Source: Streptomyces seoulensis
GTDB taxonomy: Bacteria > Actinomycetota > Actinomycetes > Streptomycetales > Streptomycetaceae
DNA: 64,000 nt
NCBI RefSeq assembly: GCF_004328625.1
Contig: NZ_CP032229.1
Location: 3,906,001 to 3,970,000 of the forward strand
Direction of reading: 5' to 3'
The translations under genes and the position numbers were made by a program. Under the pieces are notes generated by a model that saw only the letters and a program-made list of their open reading frames with translations, was not told where the DNA came from and did not search any database. This document shows, piece after piece, positions 43,251-53,030 of the stretch; positions within the stretch are counted from its first letter, which is position 1; every line of letters starts with the position of its first letter.

Positions 43251-43919
43251 TCAGGCGTGCTGGTAGGCCACCAGCGAGATGCCGACGTAGTGCACGATGA
43301 ACGCGGCCAGCGTGAGCGAGTGGAAGACCTCGTGGAAGCCGAACCAGCGCGGTGACGGGTTCGGCTTCTTGATGCCGTAGACCACGCCCCCGGCGCTGTA
43401 GAGCAGGCCGCCGACGACCACCAGGACCAGGACGGCGATGCCGCCGGTGCGCATGAAGTCGGGCAGGAAGAAGACGGCGGCCCAGCCCATGGCGATGTAG
43501 CACGGGGTGTACAGCCAGCGGGGCGCGCCGACCCAGAAGACACGGAAGGCGATCCCCGCGAGGGCGGCCGCCCAGATGCCCCACAGCAGCCACTGCTTGC
43601 TGCCCGGCAGGAGCAGCAGGGTGAGCGGGGTGTAGGTGCCGGCGATGATCAGGAAGATGTTGGAGTGGTCCAGGCGGCGCAGGACGCGGTCGGCCCGGGG
43701 GCTCCAGTTGCCCCGGTGGTACAGCGCGCTGACACCGAAGAGCAGACACGCCGTCAGGGCGTAGATCCCGCAGGCGATACGGCCCCGGGTGGAGTCGGCG
43801 AGCGCGGTGAGGACCAGGCCGGCGATGAGTGCGGCCGGGAACATGCCCAGGTGCAGCCAGCCACGGAGCCGGGGCTTGACGGGCTCCGGCACGGAGAGCG
43901 TGGGAACGGACGCAGTCAT
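43251..43919 (-). CDS. Hemolysin III family (PAQR) membrane protein
   Basis: 222 residues with seven hydrophobic helices. Typical motifs: RGWLHLGMFPAALIAG, SALYHRGNWSPRADRVLRRLDHSNIFLIIAGTYTPL and the C-terminal GFHEVFHSLTLAAFIVHYVG. The conserved His/Ser/Asp set of the PAQR-related family is present; such proteins may act as zinc-dependent membrane hydrolases or affect membrane energetics. TACGG/CCGTA palindromes lie 16-35 bases upstream of the ATG. Confidence 0.87.
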   Translation of the reverse strand: MTASVPTLSVPEPVKPRLRGWLHLGMFPAALIAGLVLTALADSTRGRIACGIYALTACLLFGVSALYHRGNWSPRADRVLRRLDHSNIFLIIAGTYTPLTLLLLPGSKQWLLWGIWAAALAGIAFRVFWVGAPRWLYTPCYIAMGWAAVFFLPDFMRTGGIAVLVLVVVGGLLYSAGGVVYGIKKPNPSPRWFGFHEVFHSLTLAAFIVHYVGISLVAYQHA

Positions 43920-43934
43920 GCACCGCATCGTACC

Positions 43935-43954
43935 TACGGAACCGTAAGTTACGG
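43935..43954. promoter_or_regulatory. Overlapping TetR-type palindromes before the hemolysin III gene
   Basis: TACGG-AA-CCGTA (43935-43946) overlaps CCGTAA-G-TTACGG (43942-43954). Two overlapping inverted repeats of the same half-site are typical of TetR operators. Confidence 0.55.
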
Positions 43955-44301
43955 ATCAGACCCCCTGGGTGGGTGGCCGACGTCACGCCCCGCCAAGATC
44001 CATCGTCTCACGCCCGCGGGGGCTGTCACGCGCAAAGAATTCGCCATGCGCGCGCCAGGCGGGCGTAAAGGGGTGCGCATGTCAGCAGGGCGGACGCGGG
44101 ACGCGCCGTTTCGGGGGTACTCGCTCACCTGTGACGCCCTCTGGACATATGCGCACTCGCACCGGATGATCAAATGAGTGCGGTCGGCACCGGATGAGCG
44201 GTGACCCTGATCGGGGTCGCCGTCCGGCATCCGGGCCGCAGCCCCCACGGGGCCGAGAAAATCCCTCACCCAGGGCAACGAACCCTCACTTAGGAGCGAT
44301 C
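43955..44301. other. Intergenic region before pckG
   Basis: No convincing gene. A modest hairpin, GGTGACCC-TGATC-GGGTCGCC type, lies around 44200-44222, and the region ends with AGGAG before the pckG GTG. The distance suggests a long leader or several promoters, but I could not assign one. Confidence 0.5.
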
Positions 44302-46134
44302 GTGGCGCGCGACAACGCGGCTCCCACCGTCATCCCGACCACCCATCAGGAACTGATCTCGTGGGTAGACGAGATCGCCGAACTGACCCAGCCGGACAAC
44401 GTGGTCTGGTGTGACGGCTCCGAGGCCGAGTACGAGCGCCTGTGCGAGGAGCTCGTCGCCAAGGGCACCTTCACCCGGCTCGACCCCGTCAAGCGTCCGC
44501 ACTCGTACCACGCGGCCTCCGACCCGACCGACGTCGCGCGGGTCGAGGACCGGACCTTCATCTGCTCCGAGAAGGAGGCCGACGCGGGCCCGACCAACCA
44601 CTGGAAGGACCCCGCCGAGATGCGGGAGGTCTTCCAGGGGTCCGGCGGCGAGGGCGGCCTGTTCCGGGGCTCGATGCGCGGGCGCACGATGTACGTCGTG
44701 CCCTTCTGCATGGGCCCGCTCGGCTCCCCGCTCTCCGCGCTCGGCGTGGAGATCACCGACTCCGCGTACGTCGCCGCCTCGATGCGCACCATGACCCGCA
44801 TGGGCAGCGCCGTGCTGGAGGAGCTGGGCGCGGACGGCGCGTTCGTCAAGGCCGTGCACACCCTGGGCGCCCCGCTGGCGGCGGGCGAGCAGGACGTGCC
44901 GTGGCCGTGCAACTCCACCAAGTACATCTCGCACTTCCCCGAGTCCCGCGAGATCTGGTCCTACGGCTCCGGCTACGGCGGCAACGCGCTGCTGGGCAAG
45001 AAGTGCTACGCCCTGCGCATCGCCTCCGTCATGGCCCGCGACGAGGGCTGGCTGGCCGAGCACATGCTCATCCTCAAGCTCACGCCCCCGCACGGCGAGC
45101 CCAAGTACGTCGCCGCCGCCTTCCCCTCCGCCTGCGGCAAGACCAACCTCGCGATGCTGGAGCCCACCGTCTCCGGCTGGAGTGTGGAGACCATCGGCGA
45201 CGACATCGCCTGGATGCGCTTCGGCGAGGACGGCCGGCTCTACGCGATCAACCCCGAGGCCGGTTTCTTCGGCGTCGCGCCCGGCACCGGTGAGCACACC
45301 AACGCCAACGCGATGAAGACCCTGTGGGGCAACGCGGTCTTCACCAACGTCGCCCTCACCGACGACGGCGACGTGTGGTGGGAGGGCATGACCGAGGAGA
45401 AGCCCGCCCACCTGACGGACTGGAAGGGCAACGACTGGACGCCCGACTCGGACACCCCGGCCGCCCACCCCAATGCCCGCTTCACGGTCCCCGCCGACCA
45501 GTGCCCGATCATCGCGCCCGAGTGGGAGGACCCGCGCGGGGTGCCGATCTCCGCGATCCTCTTCGGCGGCCGCCGGGCCAGCGCGGTCCCGCTGGTGACC
45601 GAGTCCTTCGACTGGAACCACGGCGTGTTCCTCGGCGCCAACGTGGCCAGCGAGAAGACCGCGGCCGCCGAGGGCAAGGTCGGCGAGCTGCGCCGCGACC
45701 CCTTCGCCATGCTGCCGTTCTGCGGCTACAACATGGGCGACTACATGGCCCACTGGATCGACGTGGCCAAGGACAAGGACCCGGCGAAGCTGCCCCGGAT
45801 CTACTACGTCAACTGGTTCCGCAAGGACGGCGAGGGCCGGTTCGTGTGGCCGGGCTTCGGCGAGAACAGCCGCGTCCTGAAGTGGATCGTGGACCGCCTG
45901 GACGGCCGTGCCGAGGGCGTGGAGACCGCGATCGGCGTGCTGCCGGCCAAGGGCTCCCTGGACACCGCCGGGCTGGACCTCACCGAAGCCGAGCTGGACT
46001 TCCTGCTCACCGTCGATGAGGAGGTCTGGCGTGAGGAGGCGTCCCTGGTGCCCGAGCACCTGAACACCTTCGGCGATCACACGCCGAAGGAGCTGTGGGA
46101 CCAGTACCGGGCGCTGGTCGAGCGCCTCGGCTGA
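44302..46134 (+). CDS. pckG: Phosphoenolpyruvate carboxykinase (GTP)
   Basis: 610 residues, usual length. Converts oxaloacetate and GTP to PEP, CO2 and GDP in gluconeogenesis and anaplerosis. P-loop [15 protein letters not shown] with the reactive Cys278; metal and substrate motifs [55 protein letters not shown], and [28 protein letters not shown] start with AGGAG upstream; no homology begins earlier. Confidence 0.94.
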   Translation: MARDNAAPTVIPTTHQELISWVDEIAELTQPDNVVWCDGSEAEYERLCEELVAKGTFTRLDPVKRPHSYHAASDPTDVARVEDRTFICSEKEADAGPTNHWKDPAEMREVFQGSGGEGGLFRGSMRGRTMYVVPFCMGPLGSPLSALGVEITDSAYVAASMRTMTRMGSAVLEELGADGAFVKAVHTLGAPLAAGEQDVPWPCNSTKYISHFPESREIWSYGSGYGGNALLGKKCYALRIASVMARDEGWLAEHMLILKLTPPHGEPKYVAAAFPSACGKTNLAMLEPTVSGWSVETIGDDIAWMRFGEDGRLYAINPEAGFFGVAPGTGEHTNANAMKTLWGNAVFTNVALTDDGDVWWEGMTEEKPAHLTDWKGNDWTPDSDTPAAHPNARFTVPADQCPIIAPEWEDPRGVPISAILFGGRRASAVPLVTESFDWNHGVFLGANVASEKTAAAEGKVGELRRDPFAMLPFCGYNMGDYMAHWIDVAKDKDPAKLPRIYYVNWFRKDGEGRFVWPGFGENSRVLKWIVDRLDGRAEGVETAIGVLPAKGSLDTAGLDLTEAELDFLLTVDEEVWREEASLVPEHLNTFGDHTPKELWDQYRALVERLG

Positions 46135-46140
46135 GTACGG

Positions 46141-46554
46141 TCAGCGGGCCGCGCTGAGTTCCCTCGGCGCGGCCAGCGCCGCCGTGTGCGCGTCCATCCG
46201 CTCGGCGGCCAGGATCGCGGCCGCCGTGTCCGCGCGGGAGGCGGCGACGACCAGGGCGCGGCTCGCCAGGGTGTGCGCCCGGCGGTGCAGCGGCGCCGGA
46301 TCGGCGGCCGCTCCCGGCACCGCCCGTACCGGGGCCCGGCCGCCGCGCAGCCGGGCCACCTCGGCGGAGAGCCGCTCGGCGGCCGTGTCCAGCTCGGGAC
46401 CGGCGGCCGGGCCGCGCAGCTCGTCGGTGACGGCGAGCAGGGCGGCGAGGTGTCCGGCCAGCTGGATGTCCAGCTCCTCGTCGCGCGAGCGGTGCGGGAA
46501 GTCCGAGGCCGCCGGGGTGCTGTGGACCGACTTGGTGCGGATCGGTTCGTACAT
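46141..46554 (-). CDS. Conserved hypothetical protein
   Basis: 137 residues, Ala/Arg-rich and helical, without membrane segment. MYEPIRTKSVHSTPAASDFPHRSRDEELDIQLAGHLAALLAV at the start looks like a Streptomyces-specific family; function unknown. GGAGG lies nine bases before the ATG. Convergent with pckG. Upstream, TAGGAT may be a -10, and TTGGATT-G-AGTCTAA (about 46590) weakly resembles a Fur/PerR 7-1-7 site. Confidence 0.7.
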   Translation of the reverse strand: MYEPIRTKSVHSTPAASDFPHRSRDEELDIQLAGHLAALLAVTDELRGPAAGPELDTAAERLSAEVARLRGGRAPVRAVPGAAADPAPLHRRAHTLASRALVVAASRADTAAAILAAERMDAHTAALAAPRELSAAR

Positions 46555-46635
46555 GGGACGGCCTCCTCTGCGACAGGAAGCCATCCTAGCTTGGATTGAG
46601 TCTAAAGTTGAGCCGAGTCGGACCCAGGGGCGTCG

Positions 46636-47847
46636 CTACGGCTGGCCGTAGCCGTCCAGGAAGGTGCCGATCCGGGTCACCGCGTCCGTCAGGTCGGCCA
46701 CGTTGGGCAGGGTGACGACCCGGAAGTGGTCGGGTTCGGGCCAGTTGAAGCCGGTGCCCTGGACCACCATGATCTTCTCCTGGCGCAGCAGGTCCAGCAC
46801 CAGCCGCCGGTCGTCCTTGACCTTGAAGACCTTCGGGTCCAGGCGCGGGAAGAGGTACAGGGCGCCCTTGGGGCGTACGCAGCTCACGCCGGGGATCTGC
46901 GTGAGCAGCTCGTACGCCGTGTCCATCTGCTCCTTCAGCCGGCCGCCCGGCAGCACCAGGTCGTTGATCGTCTGGCGGCCGCTGAGCGCGGCGACCACGC
47001 CGTGCTGGCCCGGCATGTTGGCGCACAGCCGCATGTTGGCCAGGATCGTCAGGCCCTCCAGGTAGGAGTCGGCGTGCGCGCGGGGGCCGGAGACGGCCAT
47101 CCAGCCGACCCGGTACCCGGCCACCCGGTACGCCTTCGACATGCCGTTGAAGGTGAGGGTGAGCAGGTCGGGGGCGACCTTGGCGGTGGGGGTGTGGACC
47201 GCGCCGTCGTAGAGGATCTTGTCGTAGATCTCGTCGGAGCAGACCAGCAGGTTGTGCCGGCGGGCGATGTCGGTCAGGCCCTTGAGCATCGCCTCGTCGT
47301 AGACCGCGCCCGTGGGGTTGTTCGGGTTGATGATGACGAGGGCCTTGGTGCGGTCGGTGATCTTGCGCTCGATGTCGGCGAGGTCGGGCATCCAGTCGGC
47401 CTGCTCGTCGCACCGGTAGTGCACGGCGGTGCCGCCGGACAGCGAGACGGCCGCCGTCCACAGCGGGTAGTCCGGGGCGGGTACGAGGACCTCGTCGCCG
47501 TCGTCCAGCAGGGCCTGCATGGCCATCACGATCAGCTCGGAGACGCCGTTGCCGATGAAGACGTGCTCGACGTCGGTCTCGATGCCTAGGGTCTGGTTGT
47601 GCATGACCACCGCGCGGCGGGCGGCCAGCAGGCCCTTGGCGTCGCCGTAGCCGTGGGCCGTGGAGACGTTGCGGAGGATGTCCTCCAGGATCTCCGGGGG
47701 GCACTCGAAGCCGAAGGCGGCCGGGTTGCCGGTGTTGAGCTTCAGGATGCGGTGACCGGCCGCCTCCAGTCGCATCGCCTCCTCGAGCACCGGGCCCCGG
47801 ATCTCGTAACAGACGTTGGCGAGCTTGGTCGACTGGATCACCTGCAT
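46636..47847 (-). CDS. PLP-dependent aminotransferase (AlaA/AspC class I)
   Basis: 403 residues. Transfers amino groups between an amino acid (alanine and glutamate likely) and 2-oxo acids. Motifs: ILKLNTGNPAAFGF, VFIGNGVSELIVMAMQALLDDGDEVLVPAPDYPLW, IINPNNPTGAVY, the PLP lysine in LTFNGMSKAYRVAGYRVGW, and the substrate-carboxylate arginine near FNWPEPDHFRVVTLPN. The ATG at 47847 (MQVIQSTKLANVCYEIRGPV) matches family starts; upstream frame is without homology. Confidence 0.9.
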   Translation of the reverse strand: MQVIQSTKLANVCYEIRGPVLEEAMRLEAAGHRILKLNTGNPAAFGFECPPEILEDILRNVSTAHGYGDAKGLLAARRAVVMHNQTLGIETDVEHVFIGNGVSELIVMAMQALLDDGDEVLVPAPDYPLWTAAVSLSGGTAVHYRCDEQADWMPDLADIERKITDRTKALVIINPNNPTGAVYDEAMLKGLTDIARRHNLLVCSDEIYDKILYDGAVHTPTAKVAPDLLTLTFNGMSKAYRVAGYRVGWMAVSGPRAHADSYLEGLTILANMRLCANMPGQHGVVAALSGRQTINDLVLPGGRLKEQMDTAYELLTQIPGVSCVRPKGALYLFPRLDPKVFKVKDDRRLVLDLLRQEKIMVVQGTGFNWPEPDHFRVVTLPNVADLTDAVTRIGTFLDGYGQP

Positions 47848-48075
47848 GCCCGCGAGCTTACGGGCCGCCCGTGCCCGGTGGGCGGTGTTTTCCACCACGT
47901 GTTCCGGCGCCGGTTCCGCCATGGTTCGCGGCGGTTTCGCATGAGTGGCCAACTCCTTTGGCGCGCGCATGCGTTGACGCCCGAGCGGGAAGAGGCCCCT
48001 CGGGTCGGCACTCTTGTCCTCTCTCATCCCTCTCGTGACAATGTGCATGACAATTCACGACGAGGGGACCCCCAC

Positions 48076-48900
48076 ATGAACAAGCCTCTCCTGGCCGCGC
48101 TCTCCGCCGTGGCGCTCGCCGGGTTCGGCGCGACCCCGGCCCTGGCCGCGCCGCAGGCCAAGGCGGTGACCGTCGACTTCGCCGGGACCGTGTCGCTCAG
48201 CAACTGTTCCGGCTCCGTCGTCCGGCTGCCGAACTCGGCGGACAGCGACCCCGCGCTGGTGCTGAGCAACGGGCACTGCCTGGAGACGGGCTTCCCGCAG
48301 CCCGGCCAGGTCATCACCGGCCAGTCCTCCAGCCGCACTTTCGGCCTGCTGAACTCGGCCGGCACCAAGGTCGCCACGCTCCGCGCCAACCAGGTCGTGT
48401 ACTCGACCATGACCGACACCGACGTCACCCTGTACCGGCTGACCACCAGCTACGCGGCGATCAAAAGCTCGTACGGGATCAACGCGCTGCCGCTGAGCGA
48501 CACCCACCCGGTGGCCGGGAGCAGCATCAAGGTCGTCTCCGGCTACTGGAAGCGGATCTACTCCTGCAACGCGGACGGGTTCGTGTACCGGCTGAAGGAG
48601 GGCGGCTGGACCTGGAAGGACTCGCTGCGCTACACCGCCGCCTGCGACACCATCGGCGGCACCTCCGGCTCCCCGGTGATCGACACCGCCACCGGCAAGG
48701 TCGTCGCCGTCAACAACACGGGCAACGAGGACGGCCAGTCCTGCACCGAGAACAACCCGTGCGAGGTCGACCAGAACGGCAAGGTCACGGTCCGCCAGGG
48801 CATCAACTACGCCGAGCAGACCTACCAGATACCGGCCTGCTTCACGACCGGCAACAAGCTCAACCTCAGCGCGTCCGGCTGCACGCTGCCCAAGCCCTGA
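48076..48900 (+). CDS. Secreted trypsin-like serine protease
   Basis: 274 residues. Sec signal peptide (KPLLAALSAVALAGFGATPALA, cleavage near residue 25). The chymotrypsin-fold triad is visible: His in LVLSNGHCLE, Asp in MTDTDVTLYRL, Ser in TIGGTSGSPVIDTATGKVVAVNNTG. Six or more cysteines suggest disulfides. No propeptide of the SGPA type is evident. Exported; likely a housekeeping or nutritional protease. Confidence 0.87.
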   Translation: MNKPLLAALSAVALAGFGATPALAAPQAKAVTVDFAGTVSLSNCSGSVVRLPNSADSDPALVLSNGHCLETGFPQPGQVITGQSSSRTFGLLNSAGTKVATLRANQVVYSTMTDTDVTLYRLTTSYAAIKSSYGINALPLSDTHPVAGSSIKVVSGYWKRIYSCNADGFVYRLKEGGWTWKDSLRYTAACDTIGGTSGSPVIDTATGKVVAVNNTGNEDGQSCTENNPCEVDQNGKVTVRQGINYAEQTYQIPACFTTGNKLNLSASGCTLPKP

Positions 48901-48912
48901 CAGCCCCGACCG

Positions 48913-50523
48913 TCACACCGGGGTACGGCGCACCGACCGGCCCGCCAGCACGTCGGTGCGCCGCCCGTCCTCGATGACGAACCGCCCGTCCACCAGGACG
49001 TGCGGAATCCCCGTCGGCAGCGTCCTCGGCTCCGCGAAGGTGGAGCCGGCGGCGACGGTGGCCGGGTCGAACAGCACCAGGTCGGCGCGGTGGCCCTCGC
49101 GCACCAGGCCCCGGTCCGGCAGCCGCAGCCGGGCCGCGGGCCGCGAGGTCAGCCGGGCCACGCACTCCTCCAGCGACAGCACGCCCAGCTCGCGGACGTA
49201 GGTGCCGAGGTAGCGCGGGAAGGTGCCGTAGGCGCGCGGGTGCGGCTTGGTGCCCTGGAGGATGCCGTCCGAGCCGCCGGTGTGCGCACGGTGCCGCATG
49301 ATCGCGCGGACGTTGTCCTCGTGGCCGACGTGCTGGAGGATCGTGGTGCCGAGCCGGTCCTCGACCAGCAGGTGCCGGACCGTCTCCCACGGCTCCTCGC
49401 CGCGCAGGGCGGCCGCCTCCTTCACCGTGCGGCCCACGTACGCGGCCAGCGCCGGGTTGGTCACGCCGGAGATCTCGATCGTCTCCCACTCCGCCGGTAC
49501 GCCGTGGCAGCCGTCGGAGCCGGTGACCTCCAGATGGTGCCGGACGCGCTCGGCGGTCGCCGGGTCGGTGAGCCGGGCCATGATCTGCGCCGGGCCGCCC
49601 TCACTCGCCCAACTGGGCAGCAGGGCCGCGAGGGTGGTGGAGCCGGGGGTGTAGGGATACGTGTCCAGGGTGAGGTCGGCACCCGCGTCCAGGGCCGCGT
49701 CGAGCAGGGCGAGCAGCTCGGGGGCGCGGCCCTCGTTGACGCCGAAGTTCATGGTGGCGTGCGCCAGGTGCAGCGGGCAGCCCGCCTCCCGGGTGAGGGC
49801 CACCATCTCGGCGTACGCCTCCAGGGCGCCCGCGCCGTAGGAGCGGTGGTGCGGGCAGTAGTAGCCGCCGTAGGAGGCCACCACCCGGCACAGCTCGGTG
49901 AGTTCGGCGTCGTTCGCGTACATGCCGGGGGTGTAGGTGAGGCCGGAGGAGAGGCCGACCGCGCCCTGTTCCAGGCCCTCCGCGACCAGCTGCCGCATCC
50001 GGTCCAGCTCGGCCGGGGTCGCCGGGCGGTCGTCCCAGCCGACGACCAGCGCGCGCACCGTGCCCTGCGGGATGAGGTAGGCCGCGTTGACCGCGATGCC
50101 CCGGTCGAGGCGGTCCAGGTACTCGCCGACCGAGCGCCAGTCCATGTCGAGGTCGTCGCCGTAGCCGTTCCAGCCGGTGATGGCCCGGCGGACCTCCTCC
50201 AGGGTGCGGTCGTCGACGGGGGCGTACGACAGGCCGTCCTGGCCCAGGACTTCGAGGGTGACGCCCTGGGCGGCCTTGGCGCTGTGGTCGGGGTCGCGCA
50301 GCAGGGCCAGGTCGGAGTGGGCGTGCATGTCGATGAAGCCGGGGGAGAGGACCAGGCCCTCCGCGTCCAGCTCGCGCCGGGCGCGCGGGCGCTGACAGCC
50401 CGCCGCCGCGGCCTCCTTGACGATGGAGACGATCCGGCCGCGGTCGACGACCACATCGGCGCGGTAGGCGGGCGCGCCGCTGCCGTCGACCACGTCGGCG
50501 TCCCGGACGACGAGTTCTTCCAT
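48913..50523 (-). CDS. N-acyl-D-amino-acid deacylase (D-aminoacylase)
   Basis: 536 residues, amidohydrolase superfamily. Releases D-amino acids from N-acyl derivatives. Zinc motif LSPGFIDMHAHSDLALL; further metal ligands in YYCPHHRSYG and LHLAHATMNFG; C-terminal GTFPRYLGTYVRELGVLSLEECVARLTSRPAARLRLPDRGLV is typical. Lies 12 bases downstream of the DSD1-like gene, so one operon. Together they would turn acylated D-amino acids into oxo acids and ammonia. Confidence 0.9.
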   Translation of the reverse strand: MEELVVRDADVVDGSGAPAYRADVVVDRGRIVSIVKEAAAAGCQRPRARRELDAEGLVLSPGFIDMHAHSDLALLRDPDHSAKAAQGVTLEVLGQDGLSYAPVDDRTLEEVRRAITGWNGYGDDLDMDWRSVGEYLDRLDRGIAVNAAYLIPQGTVRALVVGWDDRPATPAELDRMRQLVAEGLEQGAVGLSSGLTYTPGMYANDAELTELCRVVASYGGYYCPHHRSYGAGALEAYAEMVALTREAGCPLHLAHATMNFGVNEGRAPELLALLDAALDAGADLTLDTYPYTPGSTTLAALLPSWASEGGPAQIMARLTDPATAERVRHHLEVTGSDGCHGVPAEWETIEISGVTNPALAAYVGRTVKEAAALRGEEPWETVRHLLVEDRLGTTILQHVGHEDNVRAIMRHRAHTGGSDGILQGTKPHPRAYGTFPRYLGTYVRELGVLSLEECVARLTSRPAARLRLPDRGLVREGHRADLVLFDPATVAAGSTFAEPRTLPTGIPHVLVDGRFVIEDGRRTDVLAGRSVRRTPV

Positions 50524-50535
50524 GACGCTGACCTC

Positions 50536-51813
50536 CTAGAAGAACGTACGGACGTACTCGACGACCGTGCCGTCCGCCTCGGCCACCGGGATGAGCTGCC
50601 ACTTGTCGAAGCTGGTGCAGGGGTGGGACAGGCCGAAGCCGATCCAGTCGCCCACCATGACATCGGCCTCGGGTGTGGTGGCCAGCCACATGTGCTGGTC
50701 CGACAGGGCGGTCACCGTGATGCCGGTGGCCGGGCGTTCCGTACCGTCCCGGCGTACGACCTGCGCCTCGGGCTTGTCCAGGTCGTAGGCGGCGTCCCGC
50801 TTGCCCGCGTTGACGAACGCCTGGCCGGGCTCGGGGCGGGAGACCACCTGGGCCCACAGCCGGAACGCGGGCTCCAGCGCGCCCTCCTCGGGCACCCGGT
50901 TGAAGGGGGTGATGCGGCGGTAGTGGCCGTCGTCGTGGGAGACGTAGGCGCCGGAGCGGAGCAGCTTCAGCACCGGGCGGGACAGCTCGGGGACCTCGGC
51001 GAACACCTCGGCCACCGTGTCGAACCAGGCGCTGCCGCCCGCGCTCACCACGATCTCCTCCGCCTTGCCGAAAAGGCCCCCGGCGTCCAGGGCGGCGGCG
51101 AGCGCGGTGAGCCGGCGCAAATAGGCCGCGACGCGCTCGGGGTCGGCCTTCGGCACCTCGCCCTCGTAGCCCGCAACGCCGACCAGGCGCAGGGTGTCGG
51201 TGGCGGCCACGGCGGCGGCGATCTCCGCGCACTCCGCCTCGGTGCGGGCACCGGTACGGGCGCCCTCACCGGCCGCCAGCTCCACCACCACGTCCAGCGG
51301 GCGGGCGGTACCGGTCAGGGCCGCGTCCATCAGCTCGACGCCGCGCACGGAGTCGACGTAGGTGACGAGGCGGAAGTCCGGGTCGGCGGCCAGCTCGGCG
51401 GCGATGCGGCGCAGGGCCGCCGCGTCCACCAGCTCGTTGGCGAGGAAGATCCGCCGGACGCCGAACTCCCGCGCCACCCAGACCTGATGGGGCGCGGCGA
51501 CCGTGATGCCCCAGGCGCCGTGCTCGATCTGCCGGGCGAACAACTGGGGCGCCATCGAGGTCTTGCCGTGCGGGGCGAAGGCGAGGCCGTGCCGGGCGGC
51601 GTAGGTCTCCATCAGCGCGAGGTTGTGCGCCAGGCGCTCGGCGGACAGCGCGAGCACGGGGGTGGCGAAACCGCCGGTGAACAGGTTGCGGCGCTCGGCG
51701 GCCAGCTCGCCCACGGTCAGCCCGGCGGCGTCCGGCGGCAGGCCCTTGAAACGGTGGTCGACCCGTTCCCCGGCGAGCTGTGCCAGGGCGTCGGAACCGG
51801 TCTCACGGGCCAT
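50536..51813 (-). CDS. DSD1/low-specificity D-amino-acid deaminase or aldolase
   Basis: 425 residues, fold-type III PLP enzyme (alanine-racemase-like barrel). PLP lysine in FAPHGKTSMAPQLFARQ. The C-terminal zinc site is suggested by SDQHMW and GFGLSHPCTSFDKW (His and Cys), as in eukaryotic D-serine dehydratase and D-threonine aldolase. Most likely deaminates D-serine, D-threonine or a related amino acid. Operon with D-aminoacylase; divergent from the kinase-IclR-RidA operon. Confidence 0.86.
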   Translation of the reverse strand: MARETGSDALAQLAGERVDHRFKGLPPDAAGLTVGELAAERRNLFTGGFATPVLALSAERLAHNLALMETYAARHGLAFAPHGKTSMAPQLFARQIEHGAWGITVAAPHQVWVAREFGVRRIFLANELVDAAALRRIAAELAADPDFRLVTYVDSVRGVELMDAALTGTARPLDVVVELAAGEGARTGARTEAECAEIAAAVAATDTLRLVGVAGYEGEVPKADPERVAAYLRRLTALAAALDAGGLFGKAEEIVVSAGGSAWFDTVAEVFAEVPELSRPVLKLLRSGAYVSHDDGHYRRITPFNRVPEEGALEPAFRLWAQVVSRPEPGQAFVNAGKRDAAYDLDKPEAQVVRRDGTERPATGITVTALSDQHMWLATTPEADVMVGDWIGFGLSHPCTSFDKWQLIPVAEADGTVVEYVRTFF

Positions 51814-51833
51814 ACGAGCCTCCTGATCAGCGT

Positions 51834-51852
51834 CGTTGCACTGTCTGCAACG
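51834..51852. promoter_or_regulatory. Candidate IclR operator in the divergent promoter
   Basis: CGTTGCA-CTGTC-TGCAACG is a perfect 7-5-7 inverted repeat between the deaminase and kinase operons, close to the deaminase start. The IclR gene of the divergent operon is the natural candidate regulator. Confidence 0.65.
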
Positions 51853-51962
51853 TCCATTGCGTATATCGCTCCATGCTGTCTAACATCTCGGCCAACACGG
51901 GGTCAACGAAGTCGTCACCCCGGACCGACCTTCCGGATCACCGACGAGGAGCCGAGACCATC

Positions 51963-53030
51963 GTGACCGCCGACGGACCGGCCAGCACCGCCCTCGACAG
52001 CGCGGATGCCGTGGATGTCGTCGCCCTGGGCGAGTCCATGGTCACCTTCCTCCCCGACCGCCCGGGCCGCCTCGCCGACGTGCCCGCCTTCCGGCGGGGC
52101 ATCGGCGGCGCCGAGTCCAACGTGGTCTGCACCCTCGCCGCCGCCGGACACCCGGCCCGCTGGGTCAGCCGGGTCGGCGCCGACGGCTTCGGGCAGCACC
52201 TGGTCGAGCGGATCGGCTCCTACGGCGTCGACACCGGCGCGGTCCGCGTGGACCCGGCCCGCCCCACCGGGGTCTACTTCCGCACCGCCGCCGACCGGGC
52301 CACCGACGCCCACGAAGTCGCCTACTACCGCGCCGGATCGGCCGCCTCCGCGATGGCCGTCGACAACACCGACCTCGCCGCCCTGGACGCGGGCCGCGTG
52401 CTGCACCTGTCGGGGATCACCGCCGCGCTGTCGCCGGGGTGCCGGGAACTGCTGCACACCCTGACCGCGCCGCGCGAGGGGCGCCCGGTGGTGTCCTTCG
52501 ACGTCAACCACCGACCCGGCCTGTGGCGCGAGGCCGACGACGCCCTGGTGCTGCTGGACCTGGCCCGGCGGGCCGACATCGTCTTCGTCGGCACCGACGA
52601 GGCCGAGGACGCCTGGGGCACGCGGGGCGGGGTCGAGGCGGTCCGGCGCCTGCTGCCCGAACCACGGGTGCTCGTCGTCAAGGAGGGCCCGCTCGGCGCG
52701 ACGGCGTTCGCGCGCACGCCCGACGGTGAGCGGACGGTGCGCGTGCCCGCCCTCACCGTCGACGTGGTGGCCACCGTCGGCGCGGGCGACGCCTTCGCCG
52801 CCGGCTTCCTCTCCGCCACCCTGCGCGGGCTCCCCGTACGCGACCGGCTGCGGCACGGCCACCTGATGGCCGCCGCCGCCCTCACCGTCCCCGGCGACCT
52901 CGCCGACCCGCCCGCCCGCGGCCACGCCGACCGGCTGGCCGCCCTGGACGAGGCGGCGTGGGGGAGACTGCGACTCGGCCCCGGCTGGACCGGTGCCGAT
53001 CAGGTCCCCGAAGGAACGAGCACCGCATGA
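51963..53030 (+). CDS. PfkB-family sugar kinase (2-keto-3-deoxygluconate kinase-like)
   Basis: 355 residues. Ribokinase fold: VVALGESMVTFLPDRPG, RGIGGAESNVVCTLAAAG, SRVGADGFGQHLV, the anion hole and base in VDVVATVGAGDAFAAGFLSA. Annotated relatives phosphorylate 2-keto-3-deoxygluconate, but the surrounding genes handle D-amino acids, so the true substrate may be a hydroxy or oxo acid derived from them. GTG start; stop overlaps the IclR start (ATGA). Confidence 0.85.
   Translation: MTADGPASTALDSADAVDVVALGESMVTFLPDRPGRLADVPAFRRGIGGAESNVVCTLAAAGHPARWVSRVGADGFGQHLVERIGSYGVDTGAVRVDPARPTGVYFRTAADRATDAHEVAYYRAGSAASAMAVDNTDLAALDAGRVLHLSGITAALSPGCRELLHTLTAPREGRPVVSFDVNHRPGLWREADDALVLLDLARRADIVFVGTDEAEDAWGTRGGVEAVRRLLPEPRVLVVKEGPLGATAFARTPDGERTVRVPALTVDVVATVGAGDAFAAGFLSATLRGLPVRDRLRHGHLMAAAALTVPGDLADPPARGHADRLAALDEAAWGRLRLGPGWTGADQVPEGTSTA

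Noticed and set aside
46575..46615. Fur/PerR-like box TTGGATT-G-AGTCTAA
   Set aside because: Only five of seven half-site positions are symmetric and the downstream gene has no link to metals; kept only as a remark.
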